DNA of 9,198 bases from Clostridiales bacterium (lineage in GTDB: Bacteria; Bacillota; Clostridia; Oscillospirales; Butyricicoccaceae): NCBI GenBank assembly GCA_019420045.1, contig JAHZHY010000017.1, positions 1-9,198 on the forward strand, written 5' to 3'. The translations under genes and the position numbers were made by a program. Under the pieces are notes generated by a model. The model searched no databases. It saw only the letters and a list, made by a program, of their open reading frames with translations, and was not told where the DNA came from. This document shows, piece by piece, positions 1 to 5,578 of this stretch; positions within the stretch are counted from its first letter, which is position 1, and the number at the start of each line of letters is the position of its first letter.

Positions 1-235
1 TTCTTCCCACGCCCCAGGCCCGGACTGCTTTGATGGAACTTCCGGTGTGGGCAGAAAGGTGGCCGACTGCATCCTGCTCTTCGGTCTGGGTCGTCTGGAA
101 GCCTTTCCGGTGGATACCTGGATGAAAAAGGCCGGCTCCTTTTATCCCCAGCCGGAGGAATTCGGCCCTTATGCCGGGGTAGCTCAGCAATACATCTTCC
201 ACTATGCCCGCTCCACCGGCCTTTCCCCGCATTGA
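1..235 (+). CDS. OGG1/HhH-GPD family 8-oxoguanine DNA glycosylase, C-terminal part, apparent frameshift
   Basis: This is the 3' end of a base-excision-repair DNA glycosylase that would remove oxidised purines from DNA; the 5' part lies outside the window. The readable tail has the helix-hairpin-helix and catalytic segment [20 protein letters not shown] followed by FPVDTW. The Lys at 56-58 matches the Schiff-base lysine of OGG1 and the Asp at 113-115 the catalytic aspartate. Upstream of about position 44 the matching residues ([13 protein letters not shown]) are in frame 3, whereas GVGRKVADC is in frame 2. Restoring one G in the GG at 44-45 would give the family motif LPGVG. As written, frame 3 stops at 123-125 and the protein loses its catalytic Asp. 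This is either a real pseudogene or a homopolymer sequencing error. The stop codon TGA at 233-235 lies inside the -35 box of the next gene's promoter. The family call is firm; the coding state is uncertain. Confidence 0.8.
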   Translation, partial: SSHAPGPDCFDGTSGVGRKVADCILLFGLGRLEAFPVDTWMKKAGSFYPQPEEFGPYAGVAQQYIFHYARSTGLSPH

Positions 236-260
236 CTTTCCTCGCCCCATGGGGTATAGT
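232..260 (+). promoter_or_regulatory. Sigma-A promoter for the HD-domain gene
   Basis: TTGACT (232-237) and TATAGT (255-260) are separated by exactly 17 bp. Each hexamer has five of six consensus bases. The -35 box contains the TGA stop of the upstream glycosylase. Transcription would start near 267, which leaves a leader of about 25 nt and rules out a translation start at 232. Confidence 0.75.
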
Positions 261-291
261 GGACAAAATACTCAAAAATGGAGATGATTTT

Positions 292-885
292 TTGGAAAGC
301 CAACGCTTTTCCCAGCAACTGACCTTTCTCACCCAAGTGGACAAGATGAAAAATATACTGCGCCAGACCCTTCTGGCCGATGGTTCCCGCCGGGAGACCG
401 ATGCCGAACATTCCTGGCACTTTGCCCTGATGGCCATGGTGCTTTATGAATACTGCGCCCTGCCCCATGTGGATCTGAACCGGGTACTGAAAATGGCCCT
501 GGTCCACGATCTGGTTGAAATCTATGCGGGAGACACCTTCTGCTATGACCAGGCCGCCAACGAGGACAAGGCTCTGCGGGAAAAGGAATCCGCCGACCGT
601 CTTTTTGCCCTCCTGCCGGAAGATCAGGGTGTGGAATACCGGAAGCTGTGGGAGGAATTCGATGCCATGGAGACCCCCGACGCCCGTTATGCCGCGGCCA
701 TCGACCGCCTCCAGCCCCTGATCAACAACCTGTTGACAGAGGGGCACACCTGGAAACTGGGGAATGTAGCTGCCGCCCAGGTCTATGAGCGGATGGACCC
801 TATCCGCACGGCTGCCCCGGCCCTGTGGCCCTTTGTGGAAAAATCCATCAAAGAATCGGTGGAAAAAGGCTATCTCCGCCCCTGA
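292..885 (+). CDS. HD-domain hydrolase, YfbR-like 5'-nucleotidase/phosphohydrolase
   Basis: This is a 197-residue cytosolic metal-dependent phosphohydrolase of the HD superfamily. Family knowledge suggests a nucleotidase acting on (deoxy)nucleoside monophosphates; the substrate cannot be read from the sequence. The metal-binding set is visible as His40 (DAEHSWH), His72-Asp73 (ALVHDLVE) and Asp138 (AAAIDRL), with Glu76 and Asp81 (AGDTF) between them. The spacing closely follows E. coli YfbR (H33, H68-D69, E72, D77, D137). The start chosen is TTG at 292, because GGAG at 280-283 sits 8 nt upstream, homologues begin close to RFSQQLTFL, and the longer reading from 232 would start inside the promoter. 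The gene has its own promoter and stands alone. It converges with larC across a 266-bp intergenic island. Alternative: another HD_3-type hydrolase with a different phosphoester substrate. Confidence 0.88.
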   Translation: MESQRFSQQLTFLTQVDKMKNILRQTLLADGSRRETDAEHSWHFALMAMVLYEYCALPHVDLNRVLKMALVHDLVEIYAGDTFCYDQAANEDKALREKESADRLFALLPEDQGVEYRKLWEEFDAMETPDARYAAAIDRLQPLINNLLTEGHTWKLGNVAAAQVYERMDPIRTAAPALWPFVEKSIKESVEKGYLRP

Positions 886-904
886 TACCTCCCAATACAG
901 ACAG

Positions 905-935
905 AAAAAGCCGCCGGGCCAAAGTCCGGCGGCTT
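905..935 (-). terminator. Intrinsic terminator reading leftward (larC direction)
   Basis: Read on the minus strand, this is a 10-bp GC-rich stem (AAGCCGCCGG/CCGGCGGCTT, 8-nt loop) followed by TTTTT (905-909 complement). It would stop transcripts coming from larC after they cross the whole hairpin island. Confidence 0.65.
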
Positions 936-1082
936 CAGACTGTCTAAAAGCCTTGTTATGTAAGCGGTTTTTTCGCTCTGCCTCTCATCAATCCGCAAAA
1001 AGCCGCGACCTGTGCGTGGCTTTTTGCACTTCTCAAGGGGCCAGTGTGCGCCAAAGGCGTGCACGCAGCCCCTTGCAAAAAC

Positions 1083-1112
1083 TCGAAAAAGTGGTGGAGG
1101 CCACTTTTTCGA
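1083..1112. terminator. Perfect 12-bp inverted repeat, possible minus-strand terminator
   Basis: The arms are TCGAAAAAGTGG and CCACTTTTTCGA around a 6-nt loop. On the minus strand the stem is followed by GTTTTTGC, so it could act as a terminator soon after larC. It may instead be only an internal stem of the intergenic repeat. Confidence 0.4.
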
Positions 1113-1119
1113 CACGCTC

Positions 1120-1163
1120 AAGCCGCCGGATCAAAACCGGCGGCTTTTGTATTATTTGTTTTT
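1120..1163 (+). terminator. Intrinsic terminator reading rightward (HD-gene direction)
   Basis: A 10-bp stem (1120-1129/1137-1146, 7-nt loop) is followed on the plus strand by TTTTG and a further T-rich stretch ending in GTTTTT. It would end transcripts of the HD-domain gene. The T tract overlaps the last codons of larC. Confidence 0.6.
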
Positions 1164-2525
1164 CTCCACCATGGCCCGGGCCTGACGCAGACTGACGCCC
1201 TCCCGGATCGCCAAAGCGGCCAGATCCTCATATTCGTATTTGCTCCGCTGGGCGCCATAACCCTGAGCAGTTTTCTCCCCGATGGTTCCCCAAGGGGTCT
1301 CCACCTGCTCCATCTGACGCTTCAAGGTGTAGCGGCCCATGCGGCTTTCCCTCACACCCAGGGTGGTGGTATGGCGGAAGATCTGCTCCACCATCTTCTC
1401 CCGATCCTCCGGGCGGCACATCACCCGCAGCAAAATCCCCGGCCGGGATTTTTTCATGCCGATGGGCAGGGTGTATACATCCAGAGCTCCCGCTTCAAAA
1501 AGCCGGTCCATGGCAAATCCCACTTCTTCCCCTGTCATATCGTCCATGTTACAGGAAAGCTCCACAATCTGCCCGGCCTCTTCTTGGGTCTCTCCCCAAA
1601 GGGCCCGGACACAGTTGGCCGCTTCAAAATCCTTTTTGCCCATGCCATAGCCCACCTTCCCGGTGCGCATCACCGGCATATCGCCAAAACGGGTGGCGAA
1701 ATGCTTCAGCAGTGCGGCGCCAGTGGGAGTGCACAGTTCTCCCTGGATCTTGCCCCCGTAAATGGGCACATCCTCCAGGATGTAAGCTGTGGCCGGAGCG
1801 GGCACCGGCAGAACACCATGGGCACAGCGCACCTTTCCGCTGCCCACATGGACCGGAGATACCACCACCTGCTCCGGAGCCAGCTCGGCCATGAGCATAC
1901 ACACCGCTGTAATATCGGCCACGGCATCCAGAGAACCTACCTCATGGAAGTGGATCTGTTCCACCGGCGCCCCATGGGCCCGGCTTTCCGCCTGGGCGAT
2001 CAGCCCGTAAACCGCCAGCACATCCTCTTTCACCTTTTCCGGTAGATCCAGATGCCCCACGATATGAGCAATGTCTGCCATGCCGCTGTGATGATGGTGT
2101 CCATGGCCATGCTCATGATCATGGTTGTGCTCGTGGCCGTGGCTGTGCTCGTGGCCGTGGCTGTGCTCATGGTCATGGCTGTGCTCGTGATCGTGGCTGT
2201 GCTCATGGTCATGGCTGTGCTCATGGTCATGGCTGTGCTCGTGATCGTGGCTGTGCTCGTGATCGTGGCTGTGCTCGTGATCGTGGCTGTGCTCATGATC
2301 GTGCACATCCTGGCTTGTTTCCTCCTGGCCATGGACGCTCACCGAAAAATGAGTGCCGGTGATGCCGCATTTCACCGAAGGCTCCGCCTTGGCTTCCACG
2401 CCAGGAATGCCCAAAGCGGCAAAACGGCGAAGGAAATCTTCCTTTTGAGGCACAAGTTCCAACAAAGCGGCGGCCAGCATATCCCCGGCCGCGCCCATTC
2501 CACAGTCCAAATACAAGGTTTTCAT
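1152..2525 (-). CDS. larC: LarC, nickel insertion protein for NPN cofactor, with a giant His-rich tract
   Basis: LarC (DUF111 family, 457 residues) catalyses CTP-dependent nickel insertion (cyclometallation) in the last step of nickel-pincer nucleotide synthesis. The N-terminus LYLDCGMGAAGDMLAAALLE is the family signature. HFHEVGSLDAVADI (192-205), CTPTGAALLKHF (265-276) and the C-terminal half from NMDDM (326-330) through LPIGMKKSRPG are all present. In Lactiplantibacillus plantarum the two halves are joined by a programmed frameshift; here they form one continuous frame. Residues 75-146 are a run of 12 hexads of HDHEHS type containing 38 histidines, placed where many LarC proteins have a shorter His-rich stretch, so it probably binds or stores nickel. 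The start ATG lies 4 nt after the larB stop, and its GGAG site is inside the end of larB, suggesting translational coupling. It is the last gene of the operon. Confidence 0.95.
   Translation of the reverse strand: MKTLYLDCGMGAAGDMLAAALLELVPQKEDFLRRFAALGIPGVEAKAEPSVKCGITGTHFSVSVHGQEETSQDVHDHEHSHDHEHSHDHEHSHDHEHSHDHEHSHDHEHSHDHEHSHDHEHSHGHEHSHGHEHNHDHEHGHGHHHHSGMADIAHIVGHLDLPEKVKEDVLAVYGLIAQAESRAHGAPVEQIHFHEVGSLDAVADITAVCMLMAELAPEQVVVSPVHVGSGKVRCAHGVLPVPAPATAYILEDVPIYGGKIQGELCTPTGAALLKHFATRFGDMPVMRTGKVGYGMGKKDFEAANCVRALWGETQEEAGQIVELSCNMDDMTGEEVGFAMDRLFEAGALDVYTLPIGMKKSRPGILLRVMCRPEDREKMVEQIFRHTTTLGVRESRMGRYTLKRQMEQVETPWGTIGEKTAQGYGAQRSKYEYEDLAALAIREGVSLRQARAMVEKNK
2112..2306. repeat. 18-bp in-frame tandem repeat inside larC
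   Basis: There are ten full 18-bp units from 2112 to 2291 and a partial eleventh to 2306. All are in frame and encode six-residue His/acidic units on the minus strand. Three main unit sequences recur: ctcgtggccgtggctgtg (two adjacent copies), ctcatggtcatggctgtg (three copies, two adjacent) and ctcgtgatcgtggctgtg (four copies, three adjacent). The last two encode the same peptide and differ only at silent positions. Adjacent identical units point to growth by slippage or unequal recombination. Confidence 0.95.
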
Positions 2526-2529
2526 GGAT

Positions 2530-3288
2530 CTATTCTCCTTTTTTCTCCATATGGTTAATCATACTAGCCAGGTATCCGGCGCCAAAGCCATTGTCGATAT
2601 TGACCACCGAAACGCCGCTGGCACAGGAATTGAGCATGGACAGCAGGGCTGTCAGGCCGTGGAACGATGCTCCGTACCCCACACTGGTGGGCACGGCAAT
2701 CACCGGGCAATCGGCCAGACCGCCGATGACGCTGGCCAGTGCCCCCTCCATACCGGCGATGGCAATGATGACGCTGGCCTCCATGATATCCTCCAGATGA
2801 GCCAGGGTGCGGTGAATTCCCGCCACCCCCACATCATACAGCCGCATTACCTTATTTCCCAGCACCTGAGCGGTGAGGGCCGCTTCCTCCGCCACAGGAA
2901 TATCACTGGTGCCTCCGGTGGCTACCAAAATAGTGCCCAATCCATAAGGCTCCGGCATAGGGCCCACAATGGCTACCCGGGCATCGGCATAATAGGAAAG
3001 CTCATGGCTCTTGGCCAGCTCCTGGGCACTTTCCGGAGACAGGCGGGTGATAAGAACGGTCTCCTGACCGTTTTTCTTCATCACATCCAGGATTCCCGCC
3101 ATCTGCTGGGGGGGCTTTCCCGCTCCATAGATCACCTCTGCGGTGCCCTGCCGGGCTTTCCGGTGAAGATCCACCTTGGCAAAGCCGATATCTTCAAAAG
3201 GAGCGGTTTTCAGCTGAAGCATGGCCTGCTCCACCGAAATCTCCCCCTGGCGCACTCCCTCCAGCACCTGTCTGATTTCTTTATTCAT
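2530..3288 (-). CDS. larB: LarB, nicotinic acid adenine dinucleotide carboxylase/hydrolase
   Basis: LarB (252 residues, PurE-related) carboxylates the pyridinium ring of nicotinic acid adenine dinucleotide and cleaves the phosphoanhydride. The product is the dicarboxylated mononucleotide passed to LarE. The PurE-like C-terminal domain is clear: VGPMPEPYG (108-116), VATGGTSDIPVAEEA (122-136), AGMEGALASVIGGL (178-191), VIAVPTSVGYGA (196-207) and MLNSCASGVSVVNIDNGFGA (218-237). Cys222 and Glu181 correspond, one residue offset, to the active-site Cys221 and Glu180 of L. plantarum LarB. The N-terminal 50 residues include the usual helical lead (VLEGVRQGEISVEQAM). The start ATG at 3288 overlaps the end of larE by 8 bp, with GGAGG about 7 nt upstream, and the stop is 4 nt before larC. 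Nothing appears broken. Confidence 0.96.
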   Translation of the reverse strand: MNKEIRQVLEGVRQGEISVEQAMLQLKTAPFEDIGFAKVDLHRKARQGTAEVIYGAGKPPQQMAGILDVMKKNGQETVLITRLSPESAQELAKSHELSYYADARVAIVGPMPEPYGLGTILVATGGTSDIPVAEEAALTAQVLGNKVMRLYDVGVAGIHRTLAHLEDIMEASVIIAIAGMEGALASVIGGLADCPVIAVPTSVGYGASFHGLTALLSMLNSCASGVSVVNIDNGFGAGYLASMINHMEKKGE

Positions 3289-4033
3289 GGCGCACCTCCA
3301 AATCCAGCACCACGCTGGGATAATATTCTTTCAGTTTGCAAAGCACCTTCTGCCGCTCCTGTAGCAGCTTGGGAAGCTGGCTTGCGGGCAGCTGCAATTT
3401 GGCCCCGCCCTCCGGTGTCATACGCACCCGGAAATCGGAAAAGCCCAGAGAGAAGAGAAAATCCTCCCCTTCTTCGGTGCAGTGCAGCATCTCCTTTGTA
3501 ATGGCAGTGCCGGTGGGAATCCGGGTAGCCAGACAAGCATATGCCGGCTTGTCCCAGGTGAAAAGTCCGGCCTCTTTGGAAAGACGGCGTATGGCATCCT
3601 TGGTCAGGCCGCACTCCCGCAAAGGCGAGCGCACCGAAAGTTCCCGCAAGGCTCGCATCCCCGGCCGGTCCCCTGCATCGTCCGAGGCGTTGGTGCCGTC
3701 AATGAGAAGGGTGTAGCCGTCTTTCCTGGCCTCTTCTATGATTCTTTGGAAAATGGCCTTTTTGCAGTGATAACACCGCTCCGGGGAATTTTCCGCCACC
3801 ATAGGATCTTGCAGCACATCCACCGGCAGCGTAGTCATGGGCACACCCTGCTCTTTGGCCAGGCGAAGGGCATCCTGCCATTCAAAATCGGGCTGAAAGG
3901 GACTTTTTACATAATAGGCCCGCCAGTCCTGCCCCCATGCTCCGGCGGCATACAGCAGATAGGCCGAATCCACTCCCCCGGAAAAAGCCAACGCTCCCCG
4001 GGGATTTTCCTGGAAAAATTCCTGCAATGTCAT
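3281..4033 (-). CDS. larE: LarE, ATP-dependent sacrificial sulfur transferase
   Basis: LarE (250 residues) adenylates the carboxylates made by LarB and converts them to thiocarboxylates. In the L. plantarum enzyme the sulfur comes from its own cysteine. The PP-loop SGGVDS is at residues 18-23. ERCYHCKKAIF (86-95), IDGTNASDDAGDRPG (111-125), SPLRECGLTKDAIR (136-149) and KPAYACLATRIPTG (162-175) are family blocks. Cys167 in the last block matches the sacrificial cysteine (Cys176 in L. plantarum). Other cysteines are at 87, 90, 141, 185 and 232. Some LarE proteins use a [4Fe-4S] cluster instead of a sacrificial cysteine, and I cannot tell which mechanism applies here. The start ATG at 4033 has a GGGGGG site upstream and lies 15 nt after the fmdE-like stop; the stop overlaps larB. 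Confidence 0.95.
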   Translation of the reverse strand: MTLQEFFQENPRGALAFSGGVDSAYLLYAAGAWGQDWRAYYVKSPFQPDFEWQDALRLAKEQGVPMTTLPVDVLQDPMVAENSPERCYHCKKAIFQRIIEEARKDGYTLLIDGTNASDDAGDRPGMRALRELSVRSPLRECGLTKDAIRRLSKEAGLFTWDKPAYACLATRIPTGTAITKEMLHCTEEGEDFLFSLGFSDFRVRMTPEGGAKLQLPASQLPKLLQERQKVLCKLKEYYPSVVLDLEVRHE

Positions 4034-4048
4034 GCTTTCTTTCCCCCC

Positions 4049-4588
4049 TTATACCCGGAACCGGTCATACTGACTGCGGCAATCGGGGCAAAGCCATTTT
4101 CCGTTCTGCAAAATCAACCAGCCTTCGCCGGTCTCTTCCCCACAGCCATCGCACAAACGGCTGCCTGTCACCTGGGCCCGCAAAGGCAGGGGGATACGGG
4201 TCTGCCCCACCAGAAACAGCTCTTCCGGCTCCTTGCTCTGATAATAGGCAAAGGATTCCTCCCGGCTCATGGAACCGGGACGGGGCCGGAGAACCAGGCG
4301 CACCGACCGGCCGCTTGCCCGGTTATAAAAGGAAAAAGCCTGCTTCCCCGTGATGTGAAACAATAGATTCCCCTTCCCCATGCTGCACCCCAGCAGCACC
4401 TGGATGGCGTCCACACTGCAGGAATCATTTTCTGCAATGCACACCACCTGCTCATCGTCGGAAAAGGTCAGTTCCAGCAGCTTTATGGCATATTGGGCCG
4501 CTTTGTATCCAATGGTCAGCCCGCCGCATTCGTGGCCATGAAAATCCACGCACCGCTGCCAATCGCTCCGTTCCGTTTGTTTTACCAT
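4049..4588 (-). CDS. FmdE-family metalloprotein with C-terminal zinc finger, first gene of the NPN operon
   Basis: This 179-residue protein belongs to the family named after formylmethanofuran dehydrogenase subunit E (PF02663). Non-methanogens carry such proteins with unknown function, so it should not be read as a dehydrogenase subunit. The metal-site region is CVDFHGHECGGLTIGYKAA (13-31), followed by AENDSCSVDAIQVLLGCSMG (52-71) and GKQAFSFYNR (81-90). The C-terminus has a CxxC-N17-CxxC zinc ribbon or treble clef (Cys146, 149, 167, 170). The start ATG at 4588 is chosen because AGAGGG lies 5 nt upstream and family members begin near this point. The open frame extends to 4756, but that would start inside the promoter and run through the terminator. 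The gene leads fmdE-larE-larB-larC with a 15-nt gap to larE, which suggests an accessory role in nickel or sulfur handling for NPN synthesis. That role is inference. Confidence 0.88.
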   Translation of the reverse strand: MVKQTERSDWQRCVDFHGHECGGLTIGYKAAQYAIKLLELTFSDDEQVVCIAENDSCSVDAIQVLLGCSMGKGNLLFHITGKQAFSFYNRASGRSVRLVLRPRPGSMSREESFAYYQSKEPEELFLVGQTRIPLPLRAQVTGSRLCDGCGEETGEGWLILQNGKWLCPDCRSQYDRFRV

Positions 4589-4740
4589 ATTTTCCCTCTT
4601 CTCAAAACACAAAAAGGCACACGGCTTTGAAAAAATGCCGCGTGCCTTCAGACACACCTGTTTTCTGAAATCAATGGATCTGTTGCTATGTTTTCTGGTT
4701 TTGGCAGATTTGCCTTTTGGCCGCTTCAGCGGCCTGTTTC
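4589..4740 (-). promoter_or_regulatory. Structured leader with terminator, candidate riboswitch/attenuator of the NPN operon
   Basis: The roughly 150-nt untranslated leader between the predicted start site (about 4740) and the first ATG holds four successive hairpins on the minus strand. They are 4734-4729/4724-4719 (GGCCGC/GCGGCC, TGAA loop), 4714-4711/4706-4703 (GGCA/TGCC), 4669-4664/4652-4647 (TTCAGA/TCTGAA) and the terminator 4646-4616. GTGTG (4657-4653 region) could instead pair with CACGC in the 5' terminator arm, giving a possible antiterminator. There is no room for another promoter after the terminator. I do not recognise a known riboswitch class. Confidence 0.55.
4603..4646 (-). terminator. 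Intrinsic terminator inside the 5' leader of the fmdE-lar operon
   Basis: On the minus strand GGCACGCGGC (4646-4637) pairs with GCCGTGTGCC (4625-4616) over 10 bp with one G-U, around an 11-nt loop. It is followed by TTTTTGTGTTTTG. The end of the T tract is only a few nucleotides before the AGAGGG site of the first gene. It therefore either ends upstream transcripts or, more likely, acts as an attenuator for the operon. Confidence 0.8.
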
Positions 4741-4746
4741 TTTTCG

Positions 4747-4775
4747 ATGATACCAATTTTCTCCGGCAATGTCAA
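4747..4775 (-). promoter_or_regulatory. Sigma-A promoter of the fmdE-larE-larB-larC operon
   Basis: A perfect TTGACA (4775-4770) and TATCAT (4752-4747) are spaced by exactly 17 bp on the minus strand. The -35 box overlaps the TGA stop of the small membrane protein gene upstream. The expected start of transcription is about 4740. Confidence 0.82.
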
Positions 4776-4981
4776 CCGGCGATCTCGCTCTCTTCGTCCT
4801 GCTCCAGCATTTCATCCAGCTGCTCATCCAGCTCCTGGGCCTCAGAAATCTCTCCGACCTTCTTCTTTCTGTGAATCAGCCGGCCGGCCACAACGGCGCA
4901 CACCGCCATCACTGCAGCTACACCACAGAGCACACCGATGATGATATTTTTATAAGGGCAAGTTTTGATCTTTGTTTTCAT
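4772..4981 (-). CDS. Small single-pass membrane protein with acidic tail, unknown function
   Basis: I do not recognise this 69-residue protein. It has a short basic N-terminus (MKTKIKTCPYKN), one hydrophobic segment of about 22 residues (13-34, IIIGVLCGVAAVMAVCAVVAGR), then a basic stop-transfer patch (HRKKK) and a strongly acidic Glu/Asp-rich tail (EAQELDEQLDEMLEQDEE) that may be helical and cytosolic. A strong GGGAGG site lies upstream of the ATG at 4981, which supports real translation. It begins 48 nt after the DUF308 gene stop with no terminator between, so it is probably the last gene of the AI-2E/DUF308 operon. Its stop codon overlaps the lar operon promoter. A structural or regulatory role in the membrane is possible but not shown. 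Confidence 0.7.
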   Translation of the reverse strand: MKTKIKTCPYKNIIIGVLCGVAAVMAVCAVVAGRLIHRKKKVGEISEAQELDEQLDEMLEQDEESEIAG

Positions 4982-5029
4982 GGTCTTTTCCTCCCTGACT
5001 GATCGTTCTTTCTCAGATGTATATCTCTA

Positions 5030-5578
5030 TCACAAATAAAAGGAATTAAAAAACAAAGCATTGAGAATGGCATCCACTCCCCGCAAAATCAGCTGACCTC
5101 CCACCAGCAGCCCTACCAGGGTCATGGCGGTGATGGGCTGGAAGATGGCCGTCAGCCCCAGCAGAACCTGAAGGATTCCCAAGGCCATAAATGCCAGCCA
5201 ACCCCTGATCTGAAACTGATGAAGCTCCAGACCACGCAGGAAGGTGGTCACACCGATAAACAAAATCCAAACACTAAAGAGCACCGGCACGGTCACCACG
5301 GTGATCCACCGGTTAAAAAGCACCAACAGTCCCAGAAGCAGGGTGATGATGGCATTGAGCAGAGTACCGCCCAAACCACAGAAAATCCCCCGCAGCCGGC
5401 TGTAAACCGCCAGTTCTGCCAAGCCATTGCCGATGAGCATCAGCGCCAAAAACACCGATACCGCCCGCAAAGCTCCACCGGGATTGAAGGCCACCAGCAC
5501 CCCGGCCAGCACCAACAGAAGGCCGCCGCACAGCCACAAAATCCGATACAGCTTATTGTTTTTTCCCAGCGTCCTCAC
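5030..5578 (-). CDS. HdeD/DUF308-family integral membrane protein
   Basis: This is a 182-residue, very hydrophobic protein with about six membrane segments in three hairpin-like pairs (roughly 11-31, 36-55, 64-85, 91-111, 121-140 and 146-165). The spacing and motifs such as NPGGALRAVSVFLALMLIGN and LTAIFQPITAMTLVGLLVGG are typical of DUF308/HdeD proteins, which in enterobacteria are linked to acid resistance. Function in Firmicutes is unknown. The start is GTG at 5578 in a GTGA overlap with the upstream transporter's stop, and a purine-rich GGGAAGGGAG lies just before it, so the two genes are translationally coupled. It carries no catalytic motif. Other multi-pass DUF families are possible, but the six-helix repeat pattern fits DUF308 best. 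Confidence 0.8.
   Translation of the reverse strand: MRTLGKNNKLYRILWLCGGLLLVLAGVLVAFNPGGALRAVSVFLALMLIGNGLAELAVYSRLRGIFCGLGGTLLNAIITLLLGLLVLFNRWITVVTVPVLFSVWILFIGVTTFLRGLELHQFQIRGWLAFMALGILQVLLGLTAIFQPITAMTLVGLLVGGQLILRGVDAILNALFFNSFYL

Larger units (their letters stand above)
903..1150. repeat. Intergenic island of five inverted repeats, MITE-like with inverted ends
   Basis: The convergent intergenic region holds five consecutive hairpins. They are 908-917/926-935 (10 bp), 995-1004/1018-1027 (10 bp), 1034-1041/1068-1075 (8 bp, continued by an inner wobble-containing stem), 1083-1094/1101-1112 (12 bp perfect, 6-nt loop) and 1120-1129/1137-1146 (10 bp). The first and last share the stem AAGCCGCCGG/CCGGCGGCTT and lie in mirror orientation at the two ends, so the island as a whole has terminal inverted repeats. 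Outside them AATACA (left) and TGTATT (right) are also complementary. No convincing protein is encoded: the small minus-strand frame at 870-1121 has no recognisable domain or ribosome site. A dispersed genomic repeat is inferred and not shown. Confidence 0.6.

Noticed and set aside
232..291. N-terminal extension of the HD protein to TTG at 232
   Set aside because: The codons coincide with the -35/-10 promoter elements. TTG at 292 has GGAG at 8 nt and fits homologue length.
870..1121. 83-codon minus-strand frame across the hairpin island
   Set aside because: No ribosome site or known domain, it runs through four hairpins and overlaps the end of the HD gene; it is better explained as part of a structured repeat.
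1044..2045. 333-codon plus-strand frame opposite larC
   Set aside because: It is the antisense of the conserved LarC coding sequence, with low-complexity His/Pro/Gly content and no family motif.
2112..2306. Possible CRISPR-like array
   Set aside because: The units are contiguous 18-bp direct repeats without spacers, in frame within larC.
2052..2558. Plus-strand frame encoding Val/Ala/Met/Leu repeats that look like a membrane protein
   Set aside because: It is the complement of the HDHEHS repeat of LarC. The hydrophobicity is a by-product of reading His codons backward.
4589..4756. N-terminal extension of the FmdE-like protein to a TTG at 4756
   Set aside because: This start lies inside the promoter and upstream of the predicted transcription start, and the extra residues would be encoded by the terminator hairpin. 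The ATG at 4588 has a proper ribosome site.
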